DNA of 38,916 nucleotides, taken from NCBI GenBank assembly GCA_019931245.1, contig JAINDL010000175.1, positions 1 to 38,916 on the forward strand, in the 5' to 3' direction. Positions 1-8,031 of the stretch are shown piece after piece; the stretch's first letter is position 1, and every line of letters begins with the position of its first letter. The notes under the pieces are model-generated. The model was not told where the DNA came from. It saw nothing but the letters and a program-made list of their open reading frames with translations, and made no database searches. The DNA comes from Bryobacteraceae bacterium CoA2 C42. Its GTDB lineage: Bacteria > Acidobacteriota > Terriglobia > Bryobacterales > Bryobacteraceae. Position numbers and translations under genes: made by a program.

Positions 1-147
1 CGTCCGAAGCTGGCCTGCGCGGGCTGCGACTGCATTGTGCAGGAGCCCGCCCCGAGCCGTGTCATCGACCGTGGCCTGGCCGGCCCGGGCCTGTTGGCGC
101 ACATCCTAGTCGCCAAGTATGCCGATCATCCTAGATCCGGCAGTTGA
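1..147 (+). pseudogene. IS66-family transposase (TnpC), internal fragment cut by the window edge
   Basis: The frame is open from base 1 to a stop at 145-147 and reads like the zinc-finger-to-catalytic linker of IS66 transposases: RPKLAC, CDCIVQEPAPSR, then GPGLLAHILVAKYADH. IS66 proteins normally continue from YADH into LPLYRQ, but here the homology stops at about base 129 and is followed by unrelated codons and a stop. The missing continuation, beginning SPLYRQ, lies on the other strand at 593-826, so this gene was split and rearranged. The 5' part is outside the window. Family call is confident; that it is non-functional is clear from the break. Confidence 0.85.
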
Positions 148-196
148 ACAGCTCCCGGCGAGCGTTTTGCTGCCGATCTGATTGATACTGATCGGG

Positions 197-451
197 ATGA
201 GCGCGATCAAACCCGTTCCGGCGCTTCACCCAAAGGGTGAAGCCTCTTCGACCCCCGGCAGCTTCCCGCCACCCCACCGCGTCGACACCTTCGGCGGCTC
301 CGTCGAAGTCCGCTGGGAACCGGCCCCCGCCGTCACCCGCCACGGTCTTCTTGCTTACTTCCTCGACTTTCTCAAAACCAGTAATACCTGGACCGAGTTC
401 GTCGACTCCTGCCCGCTCACTTACTCCAGCCCCAACGCTCCGCTCAGGTAA
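197..451 (+). pseudogene. DDE transposase, N-terminal fragment
   Basis: About 84 residues from an ATG at 197, running through VDTFGGSVEVRW, LAYFLDFLK and CPLTYSSPNAP to a TAA. This is the N-terminal pattern of a transposase that I recall as widespread in Solibacter-type genomes, in which a conserved SPNAP is followed by a region starting VRDVLGT and then the catalytic domain. Here the sequence stops right after SPNAP, so the whole catalytic part is missing. I do not assign an IS family. It sits directly after the broken IS66 piece, and the AT-richer 452-592 that follows shows no coding signal. Confidence 0.6.
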
Positions 452-592
452 CTGCAATCTTAAACCTAATCACTGGATTCGATAGCGAATTTACACTCAC
501 AAATTGACACGGGCCGGAATAGATTATAAAAAGGTTTGTTCTGACTCGACTCTCCATTGGCCGGTTTTGGGGTAACCGCCTATGGCCGCTTT

Positions 593-826
593 TCAGGAGA
601 CCGCTGAGGCTTGATGATTCCGCCCCAGCCTTTCCGGCCGGCGCTGCACCATCACGGTGGTCTCATCGGCCTGGAGGTAGCTTCCCTCGAGCACCTCTTT
701 CCGCATCGCCGGCGCAATCGCGCCCAGCAGATGCCCAACCCGCATCACCCACCCATCCATCGTCGCCCGGCTGAGCACCACACCCGCGTCCCGTGCCAGC
801 ATCGCGCACTGCCGATAGAGCGGAGA
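593..826 (-). pseudogene. IS66-family transposase (TnpC), central fragment, inverted relative to the first
   Basis: Reading leftward from 826 the frame gives SPLYRQCAMLARDAG, then ATMDGWVMRVGHLL, and then YLQADETTVMVQ, the part of IS66 TnpC that contains the first catalytic aspartate. It starts exactly where the plus-strand fragment at 1-129 stops (YADH then SPLYRQ). It ends around NHQA near 608, followed by non-homologous residues and a stop at 593-595, so the C-terminal catalytic half is lost. Its upstream side abuts the 3' end of a group II intron. Confidence 0.85.
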
Positions 827-865
827 GCGAGTCGCGCGGAGGAATCCCACCTCCGCGCGCTCCCA

Positions 866-899
866 GAACCGTACGTGAACCTCTCAGCTCATACGGCTC
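866..899 (-). ncRNA. Group II intron domain V hairpin
   Basis: Read on the minus strand this is a 34-nt hairpin beginning GAGCCG and ending CGGTTC, with the inner stem TATGAG/TTCACGTA and a GNRA-like GAGA loop. Length, the AGC near the 5' end and the paired ends match the conserved catalytic domain V. Just 3' of it lies a long GC-rich stem (about 832-860) in the place of domain VI. Confidence 0.75.
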
Positions 900-1465
900 C
901 CAGCGTTCAGCCTTTGACCATACAGAAGGAACCAATGGGCAAACAGGTCCAGAGTGCTCCGGACCACCCGTGCCAGCCACTCCCGCGCAGCTTTCGGCCT
1001 CTGCCGAAACCGCTTGAACTTCCGGCGCGCCCAGCGGATCAGAAAAACGTCGATCCGGCGTAAGGTCGGATACAACGCCGATTTGTAGAAATGACTGTAG
1101 TAGTTGATCCAGCCACGAATGTACGGGTTGAACATTCGGGCCAGGTCGTCGAGCGCGGTATCGCTTCGGATCTGGAGGGACCAGCGCCGAATCGCTTGGC
1201 GAATTGCCACCAACGCCTTTGGACTCGCACCCGGCAGAAACGACGTTCCGTACCTGTCATCCCGCCACTTCGCACTCCGTGGCCGGAACTGATGGCCCGG
1301 AAAGTCGAAGTGGAGGATTGGGTGCTGCCGCTTGCGATTGCTGTCCTTGCAATCGACGATCTTCGTCTTCTCCGGATGGAGCATCAACCGGCATTCCGCG
1401 AAACGCCGGTCCAAAGCTTCCCGCAATGCCAAGGCCTCCTTCTCACTGCGGCAATGGCAGATCGC
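884..1465 (-). pseudogene. Group II intron reverse transcriptase/maturase, C-terminal fragment
   Basis: From about 1465 leftward the frame reads AICHCRSEKEALALREAL, the stretch that follows the YADD active site in intron RTs, then LMLHPEKTKIV, a thumb/maturase region, and FNPYIRGWINYYSHFYKSAL with WARRKFKR, typical of the GIIM maturase domain. The catalytic YADD and everything before it are missing, so the protein is dead. The stop codon (884-886) lies inside the domain V hairpin at 866-899, so coding sequence and ribozyme core overlap by a few codons. Confidence 0.85.
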
Positions 1466-1470
1466 CTTCC

Positions 1471-1920
1471 TCTGGCGGCAAAGTGCAGCGCGGAGCGATC
1501 ACCAAGTCGGGCAACGCGCATCTGCGGCGGGTGTTGGTGGAGGCGAGTTGGTCGTATCATCACCGGCCCAATGTGACCGGGTTTCTGTTGCGGCGGCAAA
1601 AGAATCTCGGCCTGAGCGATGAGGGGAAAGCCATTGCCAGGAAGGCGCAACACCGTCTGAACAAGCGCTACAAGGCGCTGACGGCGGGAGGAACAAACAA
1701 GAACCAGGTCGTGACCGCCCTGGCGCGGGCACTGCTGGGGTTCATCTGGGCCATCGCCGCGAAAACCGAAACCAAGACGCTCGCCGCTGGGCAGGGTGGC
1801 ATGGATCAACCCCATGCCACCCAATCCTCGAGCGTCAGGCCGGGTCCTCGCCAATCAAGGCCAAGCCCTGCGGGTGCACTCCGCGCAGCCTTGACTGGCT
1901 CCGGTCCGGCAGGAACCTAG
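1471..1920 (+). pseudogene. IS110-family transposase, C-terminal fragment
   Basis: The plus-strand frame beginning SGGKVQRGAITKSGN and continuing HLRRVLVEASWSY, then KAQHRLNKRYKAL and ALLGFIWAI is the conserved C-terminal Transposase_20 (IS116/IS110/IS902) domain. The N-terminal DEDD nuclease half is missing: upstream of 1471 the DNA belongs to the group II intron on the other strand. The frame runs on through a low-homology tail to a TAG at 1918-1920. Start codons visible further upstream lie in intron sequence and are not real starts. Confidence 0.8.
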
Positions 1921-1967
1921 TCGAGAGAAAGCAAACCAAGAACCCCAACAGCACATGACTGCAACCC

Positions 1968-2168
1968 GGACAGCGGCGCCGAAGGCAGCATGGATTCCAC
2001 GAAAAGGAGAATCCTCGTCAGCTTCTATGCGGTACGAGTCACGGCTCCAACCCGCGCGTTTCGTCCGCGGCAGTTCCCGACGAATCATGACGCTGCGGTT
2101 TCGACCGGCGTATATCAGAGTGATCCACCGTCGCGTTATCCTGCGTGCTGCCTTCGGCGCCGCTGTCC
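1968..2168. repeat. 23-bp perfect inverted repeat around a 155-bp spacer
   Basis: Bases 1968-1990 are the exact reverse complement of 2146-2168. Both arms lie next to a ctgcaaccc motif (about 1959-1967 and 2173-2181). The spacer has no convincing coding frame. Position at the end of the IS debris suggests the ends of a small non-autonomous element or an IS remnant, but no flanking target duplication was recognised. Apart from this repeat and the terminator hairpin, 1921-2281 appears empty. Confidence 0.7.
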
Positions 2169-2190
2169 GAAACTGCAACCCAAAAGACAA

Positions 2191-2220
2191 GTGCCTCCCG
2201 CCCTGGTGGGCGGAAGGCAC
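2191..2220 (-). terminator. Rho-independent-like terminator of the TonB receptor gene
   Basis: Arms 2191-2203 and 2208-2220 pair with one mismatch around a short loop. On the minus strand the stem is followed by TTGTCTTTTGGG, a moderately T-rich tail. It lies about 60 nt past the stop of the minus-strand receptor gene that ends at 2282. Confidence 0.6.
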
Positions 2221-2281
2221 TTGAAACAGCCAAAGAAAAAACCGTCAGTACTCGTTGAGGGTATGGACAGGTCGTTTCCTA

Positions 2282-5200
2282 TCAGAACTCCACGCGGAGG
2301 TTGAACTGCAGGACGCGCGGCAAGCCGCGCTGGCCCGTCACGCGGCCGAAGTTGCCGCTGGTCGGGTCCGTGTTGGGGCTGCCGAAGTTGGTGTGGTTGC
2401 TGGCGTTGAGCAGGTCCACCGAGAACCGCGCCTGGATGCCGCGCTCGGGCTTGATGGGGAAGAGCCGTTCGATCTTCACGTCCCAGTTGCGGATGCCATC
2501 GGCGCGGAGGGCGTCGAGACGGACGGGGAACATACGGACATGATAGGAGCCGGGCTGGTTGGCCGCGCGTCCTTCAAAGCCGACAAAACTGGCCGGCAGC
2601 GGACCGGTGCCGCGGAAGGCGAGGTTGCTGTCAAACCACTGGCGCATGTCGTTCTTGCGCAGTTCATCGGAGCGGAACAGCGAGGCGAGATTGTTCAGGT
2701 CGCCCTGGAAGAAGCGGTTGCCCCAATCGGTGGCGGCGCCGTTCTGGAACTGATAGATCCAGCTGATGTTCCAGTTGCCGACGACGTGGCCGGCGAAGCC
2801 TTCCTTCAGATACGTGCGGCCCTTGCCGAAGGGAGTCTCCCAGATGGTGGTCCAGGCGACGCGGTGCGGCAGCACGTTGTTGTTGATCCGCTCGGAGGGC
2901 CGGGAGTCAAACTCGTTCAGGTAGAAGTCGGCCGTGTAGGAAGACGCCCAGGTGTACATGAACGACGAGGTGATGCCCTTCATGTAGCGGCGTTCGACGA
3001 GAACCTGGAGGTCGTGGTACTTGGTGTAGCCCTGCACGGTTTTCCAGTCGACGCCCGGGCGGATGCCGGAGACGTTGCTCATGTGGCCGAAGGGCCGGAG
3101 GAGCTGGTTGAGCGGCATCACGCTGCGGGTGAAGAAGCCCTGGCCGGCCATGTAGTTGAACAGCGCGGGACTGGAGGTGCGCAGCGAACTCAGGTTGTTA
3201 ATGTTGAAGGGGTTGTTGACGTTGCCGTTGAGGAAGTTATCGTTGTTCTGGTCGCGGAGGTTGCCTTTGGTCCAGAAGTTTTCGGGCAGAAAGTCGACGC
3301 GCTGGCTGACGGGGTTGAACGAGTAAGCGCCGTTGTAGGAGACGTCGAGCAGGGTGTTGGTCATCAACTCCCGCTGCAGGCCGATTCGCCAGCGGTGCTG
3401 CAGCGCGGGGCGGAAGTTGAAGGGCAGGCCGGAGAAGCCGCGGCCGACGCGCGGAATCGCCCCGAGCTTGTTCTGGAGCGGCTCGTCAAAGCGCGTGCCG
3501 TCGGCGCGGACCGGAAACGGGTTGTCCATCGGGGTGTTTCCGCGCGCGAGGCCGGCGATGGCGTTGATGCCGCAGCAGACCGTCAGGCCGGCGTCATTGG
3601 TGACCGGGGTGCTCGTCGCCTGGTTGTAACCAAAGGTATCCGGACGGGTGTTGTTGGAGTTCAGGGTGTCCATGTACATGCCCCAGCCGGCGCGCAGGAC
3701 GGTCTTGTCGTTGAAGCTGTAGACGGCGCCGAACTTGGGCAGGAAGATGTTGGTGCCTTTGGTGGCGGTAGCGTAGCCGTTCTGGCCGAGGTAGGTGGTG
3801 CCGCCCACGGGATTGAATTGCGAGGGGGGCAGTTGGGGCACGGGGGCGGCGGCGTAGGCGGCACGCACGAGCGCGGTGAACGGCAGATCGGCATCCGGGA
3901 GAAATGCCGCGGCCAAAGACCGGTTGTAGCGTTCGCGGATGCCTCCTTCGTACTCGTAGCGGAGGCCGAGGGAGAGGCGGAGCTTGCGGTTCACGCGCCA
4001 GTCGTCCTGGAAGTAGAGACCGCGGCGGGGCGTGGTGTAGGCGGTGGAGTCGTTGGTATCGATGGAGATGCCGCTCGGCAGGCCCATCAGGAAGGCGGCC
4101 CAGTCGTGGGCGTGGGTGGCGGCGAGATTGTCGACGTTGGAGGCACGGGTGAAGGCGTTGTTGAAGCTAAAGGCACCCGAGGAAGAGCCGGGCCCGAGGC
4201 CGGCCCACAGATGGCGGCGCTCCTGGATGCCGTACTTGAAGGAGTGGTTCCCGCGGATGGTGGTCATCTGCACGCGAAGTTCGCCGGTCGACCCGATCGA
4301 ACCGACCACCGGGAACGACCCGCCCACGCTGGAGATCGTGTTGAAGCCAATCTGCGGCAGCATGCGGTTGGCGCCGGCGCGCTGGTCGAGATAGTCGGGC
4401 AGACCAACCTGCTTGGGGCCATAAGCGATGCGCGTGGTGTTGCGGCTGCCCTCTTCAAAGCGCGACAGGCCCAGGTTGACGTCCAGGATGTTGCTCGCGC
4501 TGATGGCGTAGAGCCAGCCGACGTTGCCGCCTCGGTTGATGCGGGTGAGTCCGTTTGAGTGCAGGCCACGCAGCGTCTCGTAGGTCCAGTCGTACTCGTC
4601 GGCCAGCCGATCGTTCCACTGCCAGCGGACGTTGAAGCTGTGTTTGTCGTTCGGGCGGTAGTCAAAGCGGTTAATCAATGAATTGAACTTTTCGTCCTTA
4701 GGCATGGCGAAGGCGAGATAGTTGAGGGTTTGCTCCGGGGTGACGAGGCCGGGGACGTTGTTTGGCTGCGGATAGAGTTTGGAGTAAAATTCGAAGGCGG
4801 GATTGAGCACCGGGACGCCGCGATTCCCGGGGAAGGGGGTGCGCACGACCTGGGTGCCCTGCAGCCGGGCGCTGCGGGGGTCGTAGATGGTAAAGCGCTG
4901 GGCGCCATTGGGAGCGTTCAGCAACTGGCTGAAGTCACCCTGCCGCATGGCCATGGTGGGCACGGTGCGGTTCAGTTGGCCGTCGGTGGTTTCCGCCTTC
5001 GACTGCCGGATCCCGTTCCAGGTGAACGACCAGAACATTTTGTTGCGGCCGTCGAACACCTTGGGGATCCAGACCGGACCCGAGGCCATGAAGCCGTAGT
5101 TGTTGGACCGGCCCGTTGCCTGCTTCTGTTCGCCGGGCTTCAGCAGACCCGCGCGCGCCCGGGCGTCGAAGCTCTCGCGCTGAAAGTGGCCGGTGGCGTT

Positions 5201-5986
5201 CCAGCGCTGCTGCCAGTGCTGGTTGAAGATCGAGCCGTGCAGCTTGTTGGTGCCGCCGCGGGAGCTGACGTTAATGGCGGCGCCTGAAGTGAAGCCCTGC
5301 GAGGCGTCGAAGTTCGAGGTTTCAAGCTTGAATTCGGTGATGGCGTCCGATGGGGGCACGTAGCCGACGCGGCGGCCGGTGCCGGTGACGGTCATGCCGT
5401 CGATGGTGTACTCGTTTTGGCCCACGCCGCCCATGGTGTTGAACGCCGAGGTGCCGCCGTTATCGAAGGGGCGCCGGTATTCCGGCTGGCCGGTCCATTG
5501 CATGCCCGGGGCGAGCGCCGTCAGGGCAAACGGGTTCAGGTCCGAGAACGGCAGGTTCACCAGATTCTGCTGGTCGAGCACGCGGCCGCCGCTGGCGGAG
5601 GTGGTTTCGAGCAGCGGTACTTCGGCGCGGACTTCGACGGTTTCCGCCACCTGGCCGATTTCGAGTTTCAGGTCGATTTCCAGACGGGAGCCGACCTGGA
5701 CGGTGACATTGGGGCGAACGATTTTTTTGAAGCCGGAGGCTTCGACGGTGACGGTGTAGTTGGCCGGCTCGAGATAGTTGAACTCGTAGTAGCCGGTGGC
5801 GTTGGTTTCGCCGCGGCGGGTTTCGTTGGTGGCCGTATTGGTGACCGCCACCTTGGCTCCCGGCACCAAGCTGCCCTGGGCATCCATGGCGCGGCCGGTG
5901 ATCGCTCCGCGCGACTCCTGCGCCATGGCGGCGGAGTGCGCCACCAACGACGCCATCAAAAACAAGCGTGTCCATGTAAGGAACAT
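2282..5986 (-). CDS. Oar-like TonB-dependent receptor with carboxypeptidase-regulatory-like N-terminus
   Basis: A 1234-residue outer-membrane protein. Residues 1-22 form a signal peptide ending AMA-QES. Residues about 26-110 are a carboxypeptidase-regulatory-like (CarboxypepD_reg) beta-sandwich, with GAITGRAMDAQGSLVPGAKV and ATGYYEFNYLEPANYTV. A plug follows (YTIDGMTVTG, then AINVSSRGGTNKLHGSIFN), and the rest is a long beta-barrel ending in the aromatic residue of NLRVEF. Size and order are those of Oar-type receptors that are abundant in Acidobacteria and are thought to take up large or polymeric substrates; the substrate cannot be read from sequence. The start is supported by the purine-rich GGGAGAGG just before ATG. 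It appears monocistronic, with a promoter at about 6040 and a terminator at 2191-2220. Confidence 0.92.
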   Translation of the reverse strand: MFLTWTRLFLMASLVAHSAAMAQESRGAITGRAMDAQGSLVPGAKVAVTNTATNETRRGETNATGYYEFNYLEPANYTVTVEASGFKKIVRPNVTVQVGSRLEIDLKLEIGQVAETVEVRAEVPLLETTSASGGRVLDQQNLVNLPFSDLNPFALTALAPGMQWTGQPEYRRPFDNGGTSAFNTMGGVGQNEYTIDGMTVTGTGRRVGYVPPSDAITEFKLETSNFDASQGFTSGAAINVSSRGGTNKLHGSIFNQHWQQRWNATGHFQRESFDARARAGLLKPGEQKQATGRSNNYGFMASGPVWIPKVFDGRNKMFWSFTWNGIRQSKAETTDGQLNRTVPTMAMRQGDFSQLLNAPNGAQRFTIYDPRSARLQGTQVVRTPFPGNRGVPVLNPAFEFYSKLYPQPNNVPGLVTPEQTLNYLAFAMPKDEKFNSLINRFDYRPNDKHSFNVRWQWNDRLADEYDWTYETLRGLHSNGLTRINRGGNVGWLYAISASNILDVNLGLSRFEEGSRNTTRIAYGPKQVGLPDYLDQRAGANRMLPQIGFNTISSVGGSFPVVGSIGSTGELRVQMTTIRGNHSFKYGIQERRHLWAGLGPGSSSGAFSFNNAFTRASNVDNLAATHAHDWAAFLMGLPSGISIDTNDSTAYTTPRRGLYFQDDWRVNRKLRLSLGLRYEYEGGIRERYNRSLAAAFLPDADLPFTALVRAAYAAAPVPQLPPSQFNPVGGTTYLGQNGYATATKGTNIFLPKFGAVYSFNDKTVLRAGWGMYMDTLNSNNTRPDTFGYNQATSTPVTNDAGLTVCCGINAIAGLARGNTPMDNPFPVRADGTRFDEPLQNKLGAIPRVGRGFSGLPFNFRPALQHRWRIGLQRELMTNTLLDVSYNGAYSFNPVSQRVDFLPENFWTKGNLRDQNNDNFLNGNVNNPFNINNLSSLRTSSPALFNYMAGQGFFTRSVMPLNQLLRPFGHMSNVSGIRPGVDWKTVQGYTKYHDLQVLVERRYMKGITSSFMYTWASSYTADFYLNEFDSRPSERINNNVLPHRVAWTTIWETPFGKGRTYLKEGFAGHVVGNWNISWIYQFQNGAATDWGNRFFQGDLNNLASLFRSDELRKNDMRQWFDSNLAFRGTGPLPASFVGFEGRAANQPGSYHVRMFPVRLDALRADGIRNWDVKIERLFPIKPERGIQARFSVDLLNASNHTNFGSPNTDPTSGNFGRVTGQRGLPRVLQFNLRVEF

Positions 5987-6039
5987 AACCTCTCCCTGTG
6001 CGCTCCCGGGCGGCAGTATCCCGCGCGGCAGTGTTGCTT

Positions 6040-6058
6040 AGTGTAACCGAACCGGTTA
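6040..6058 (-). promoter_or_regulatory. Putative promoter -10 and overlapping palindromic operator of the TonB receptor gene
   Basis: On the minus strand TACACT (6045-6040) is a plausible -10; the same hexamer stands before the genes starting at 9521 and 13792. Overlapping it by two bases is a perfect palindrome, TAACCG-AAC-CGGTTA (6044-6058), in the -10/-35 spacer, where a repressor would block transcription. No clear -35 is visible. Leader length to the ATG at 5986 would be near 47 nt. Confidence 0.4.
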
Positions 6059-6070
6059 TCGGCCTGCCAG

Positions 6071-6098
6071 TGCCCTGCCGGCGCTGCCCTGCCGGCGC
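6071..6098. repeat. Perfect 14-bp tandem duplication
   Basis: TGCCCTGCCGGCGC occurs twice head to tail (6071-6084, 6085-6098) between the receptor promoter and the end of the permease gene. The second copy together with the following GCCGGC (about 6091-6107) can form a short hairpin just past the permease stop, without a T-run. Confidence 0.6.
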
Positions 6099-6106
6099 AT
6101 GGCCGG

Positions 6107-7291
6107 CTACCCGCGGCCAAAGATGATGCTCTCCCGGCGCAACTGCCGCGTGGTGAGGGCCAATAACACCACGGCCGAGCCAATCAACGCCAGCGCCGCC
6201 ACCACGTACCAGTGCGCCGCCGGCGGCTTGCCCCCCAGCAGATCCTCCATCAGCGCATACTGCCCCAACACCGGGAAGACGGCCAACCATGGCTTGCCGG
6301 CCAGCGGAAACAGCGGCGCCAGCGCCCCCGGCAGCAGCGGTAGAGACAGGAGCATGCCGAGATAGGTTTGCGCCTCTTTGTAAGAACGCGCCAGCATGGC
6401 GACGAAGATGACGAGGGCGCTGCTGAAGAAGACGAGTGGGAGCACGACGGCAACCATCAGGGCGTAAGCAGTCGCGTCGAGCTGAAAGCGCCCGCCCAAC
6501 TCGTGCAGGGGAATCCTGCTGAGCACGCCAGTTGAAAGGAGAATACTGCACACCACCGACAGCGCCCCGGAGCAGGCCGCCGCCAGCCACTTGCCCGCAA
6601 TCAGCGCCGAACGGGGCACGGGGTTCAACAGCAGCGGCTCGAGCGAACCGCGCTCCCGTTCTCCGGCCGTCGAGTCCGAAGCGATCTGCAGCGTCCCCAC
6701 AAACGCCGCCACGACGAGCAGAAACGGAAGAAAGGCCAGGATGCGGGCGGCGCGCTGCTGCGCGCTCGACACTTCGACGTCCTCCAGCCGCACGGCCGTG
6801 GCCACCGCCGGGCTCACGCCGCGCGCCATCAGCCGCAGGCTGCCCATCTGGCTGCTATAGGCACTCACCAACGCTCGCGCCCGTTGAATTTTCGGGCGCG
6901 CCGTATCGCGCGTCACATCGCCGACCAGTTGCACCGGCGCCGGCAGCGAACGCGCGAACCTTTCGGCGAACTCCCGGCCGATGACCAGCACCACATCCTC
7001 ATCGCCCCCGCGCACCGCCGCTTCCGGATTACCCGGAGCCTCTACCACCGTTACGCCACTCTGCTGCCGGAGCCAGTCGACAAAGGCGGGCGCGAACGCC
7101 TGCCCGGCCACGGGCAGGCGGAGTTCCTCGGCCGAACGCCGCCGCTCGGCCATGGTCGTGAACAGCACCGCCATAATCAGGGGGCTGAGCAGGGCCGAAA
7201 CCAGAATCGAGTACAGCGACCGGCGGTCCCGGAAACCGTCCATCACCTCTTTGCGAAAGACGACCCAGGTGCGTTGCCAGGGGAAACTCAT
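6107..7291 (-). CDS. ABC-2-type exporter permease, NatB-like
   Basis: 394 residues with the NatB/ABC-2 layout: a cytoplasmic start reading VFRKEVMDGFRDRRSLYS, one membrane segment (about 28-48), a large extracytoplasmic domain of about 130 residues, then five or so further membrane helices from about residue 185 to 385. The cytoplasmic GERERGSLEPLLLNPV is the usual coupling-loop motif of this family. NatAB exports sodium in Bacillus, but many homologues move other substrates, so substrate is unknown. The ATG overlaps the stop of the ATPase gene by 4 nt (ATGA), so the two are translationally coupled and form one transporter with it. Confidence 0.87.
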   Translation of the reverse strand: MSFPWQRTWVVFRKEVMDGFRDRRSLYSILVSALLSPLIMAVLFTTMAERRRSAEELRLPVAGQAFAPAFVDWLRQQSGVTVVEAPGNPEAAVRGGDEDVVLVIGREFAERFARSLPAPVQLVGDVTRDTARPKIQRARALVSAYSSQMGSLRLMARGVSPAVATAVRLEDVEVSSAQQRAARILAFLPFLLVVAAFVGTLQIASDSTAGERERGSLEPLLLNPVPRSALIAGKWLAAACSGALSVVCSILLSTGVLSRIPLHELGGRFQLDATAYALMVAVVLPLVFFSSALVIFVAMLARSYKEAQTYLGMLLSLPLLPGALAPLFPLAGKPWLAVFPVLGQYALMEDLLGGKPPAAHWYVVAALALIGSAVVLLALTTRQLRRESIIFGRG

Positions 7292-8031
7292 GACGAGAAC
7301 TCCTCGGTGTCGTCGGCGAGACCAGCAAGTCTGACGAACGCGTCTTCGAGCGAGTCACAGCCGGTTTGCGCCCGCAACTCGGCGGGCGTCCCGGCCGCCA
7401 CGACGGCGCCTTGCGCGATGACGACAATTCGATCGCAGAGCGCCGACACTTCCTGCATGATGTGGCTCGAAAAGACCACGCAGCACCCTTCGTTCCGGAG
7501 GCGCCGGATGAGTTCGCGCGTGGCGCGGGTGCTCATGATGTCGAGGCCATTGGTGGGTTCGTCGAGGATGACGTTGCGGGGGTTGTGGACGAGAGCGCGC
7601 GCGAGGGCCACCTTGGTACGTTCGCCCTGCGAAAACCCTTCGGCGCGCCGGTCGGCGATCTCCCGCAGCCCCAGTTTCTCGATCAGGGCTTCGGTGGAGG
7701 CAGCCAGCCTTTCCCCCGCCAGGCCCTGCAACTGGCCGAAGTAGTGGATGTGTTCGCGCGGGGTAAGGCGCGGGTAGATGCCCCGGGCATCGGGCAGCAT
7801 GCCCATGCGCGCCTGCGCGGCCAGAGGCTGGGCGCCGACATCGATGCCGTCCACCGAGAGGCTGCCCGCGTCCGGCTTCATGAGCCCGGATAGCATGCGC
7901 AGGGTAGTGGTCTTGCCGGCGCCGTTGGCGCCCAGCAGACCGGTGACGGCGCCGTCCGGGGCGGAAAACGTCACGTCGCGCACGGCCTGCACCTTGCCGA
8001 AGCTCTTGCTCAGATTGCGGATATCGATCAT
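7288..8031 (-). CDS. ABC transporter ATP-binding protein, NatA-like
   Basis: 247 residues from the ATG at 8031. Walker A is GANGAGKTT (about residues 38-46), the signature is FSQGERTKVALARAL and Walker B is VILDEPTNGLD. An upstream in-frame start would add an Arg/Pro-rich stretch with no homology; 8031 is preferred because it overlaps the TGA of the hydrolase gene as ATGA and places the first strand (IDIRNLSKSFG) at the N-terminus. It energises the permease encoded next, with which it also shares an ATGA overlap. The pair resembles NatAB and other ABC-2 exporters. Confidence 0.9.
   Translation of the reverse strand: MIDIRNLSKSFGKVQAVRDVTFSAPDGAVTGLLGANGAGKTTTLRMLSGLMKPDAGSLSVDGIDVGAQPLAAQARMGMLPDARGIYPRLTPREHIHYFGQLQGLAGERLAASTEALIEKLGLREIADRRAEGFSQGERTKVALARALVHNPRNVILDEPTNGLDIMSTRATRELIRRLRNEGCCVVFSSHIMQEVSALCDRIVVIAQGAVVAAGTPAELRAQTGCDSLEDAFVRLAGLADDTEEFSS

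Larger units (their letters stand above)
827..1465 (-). mobile_element. Group II intron, 3' fragment inserted in the IS66 transposase gene
   Basis: On the minus strand this stretch holds the C-terminal half of an intron-encoded reverse transcriptase/maturase, a 34-nt domain V-like hairpin (866-899) and a GC-rich domain VI-like stem (about 832-860), then passes straight into the IS66 coding frame at 826. That order (ORF end, domain V, domain VI, exon) is what the 3' end of a group II intron should look like. The 5' ribozyme domains and the N-terminal RT are absent: the sequence is cut at about 1465 and joined to an IS110-type fragment in the other direction. The exact 3' splice position cannot be fixed by eye; it should lie near 826-831. 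Confidence 0.75.

Noticed and set aside
131-457. 108-codon minus frame opposite the DDE transposase fragment
   Set aside because: No recognised motif; antisense to a fragment with transposase character.
2255-4558. 767-codon open frame on the plus strand opposite the TonB receptor gene
   Set aside because: It is antisense to a clear receptor gene, has low-complexity Gly/Ala/Val/Glu composition and no domain. It arises from high GC and lack of stops on the complementary strand.
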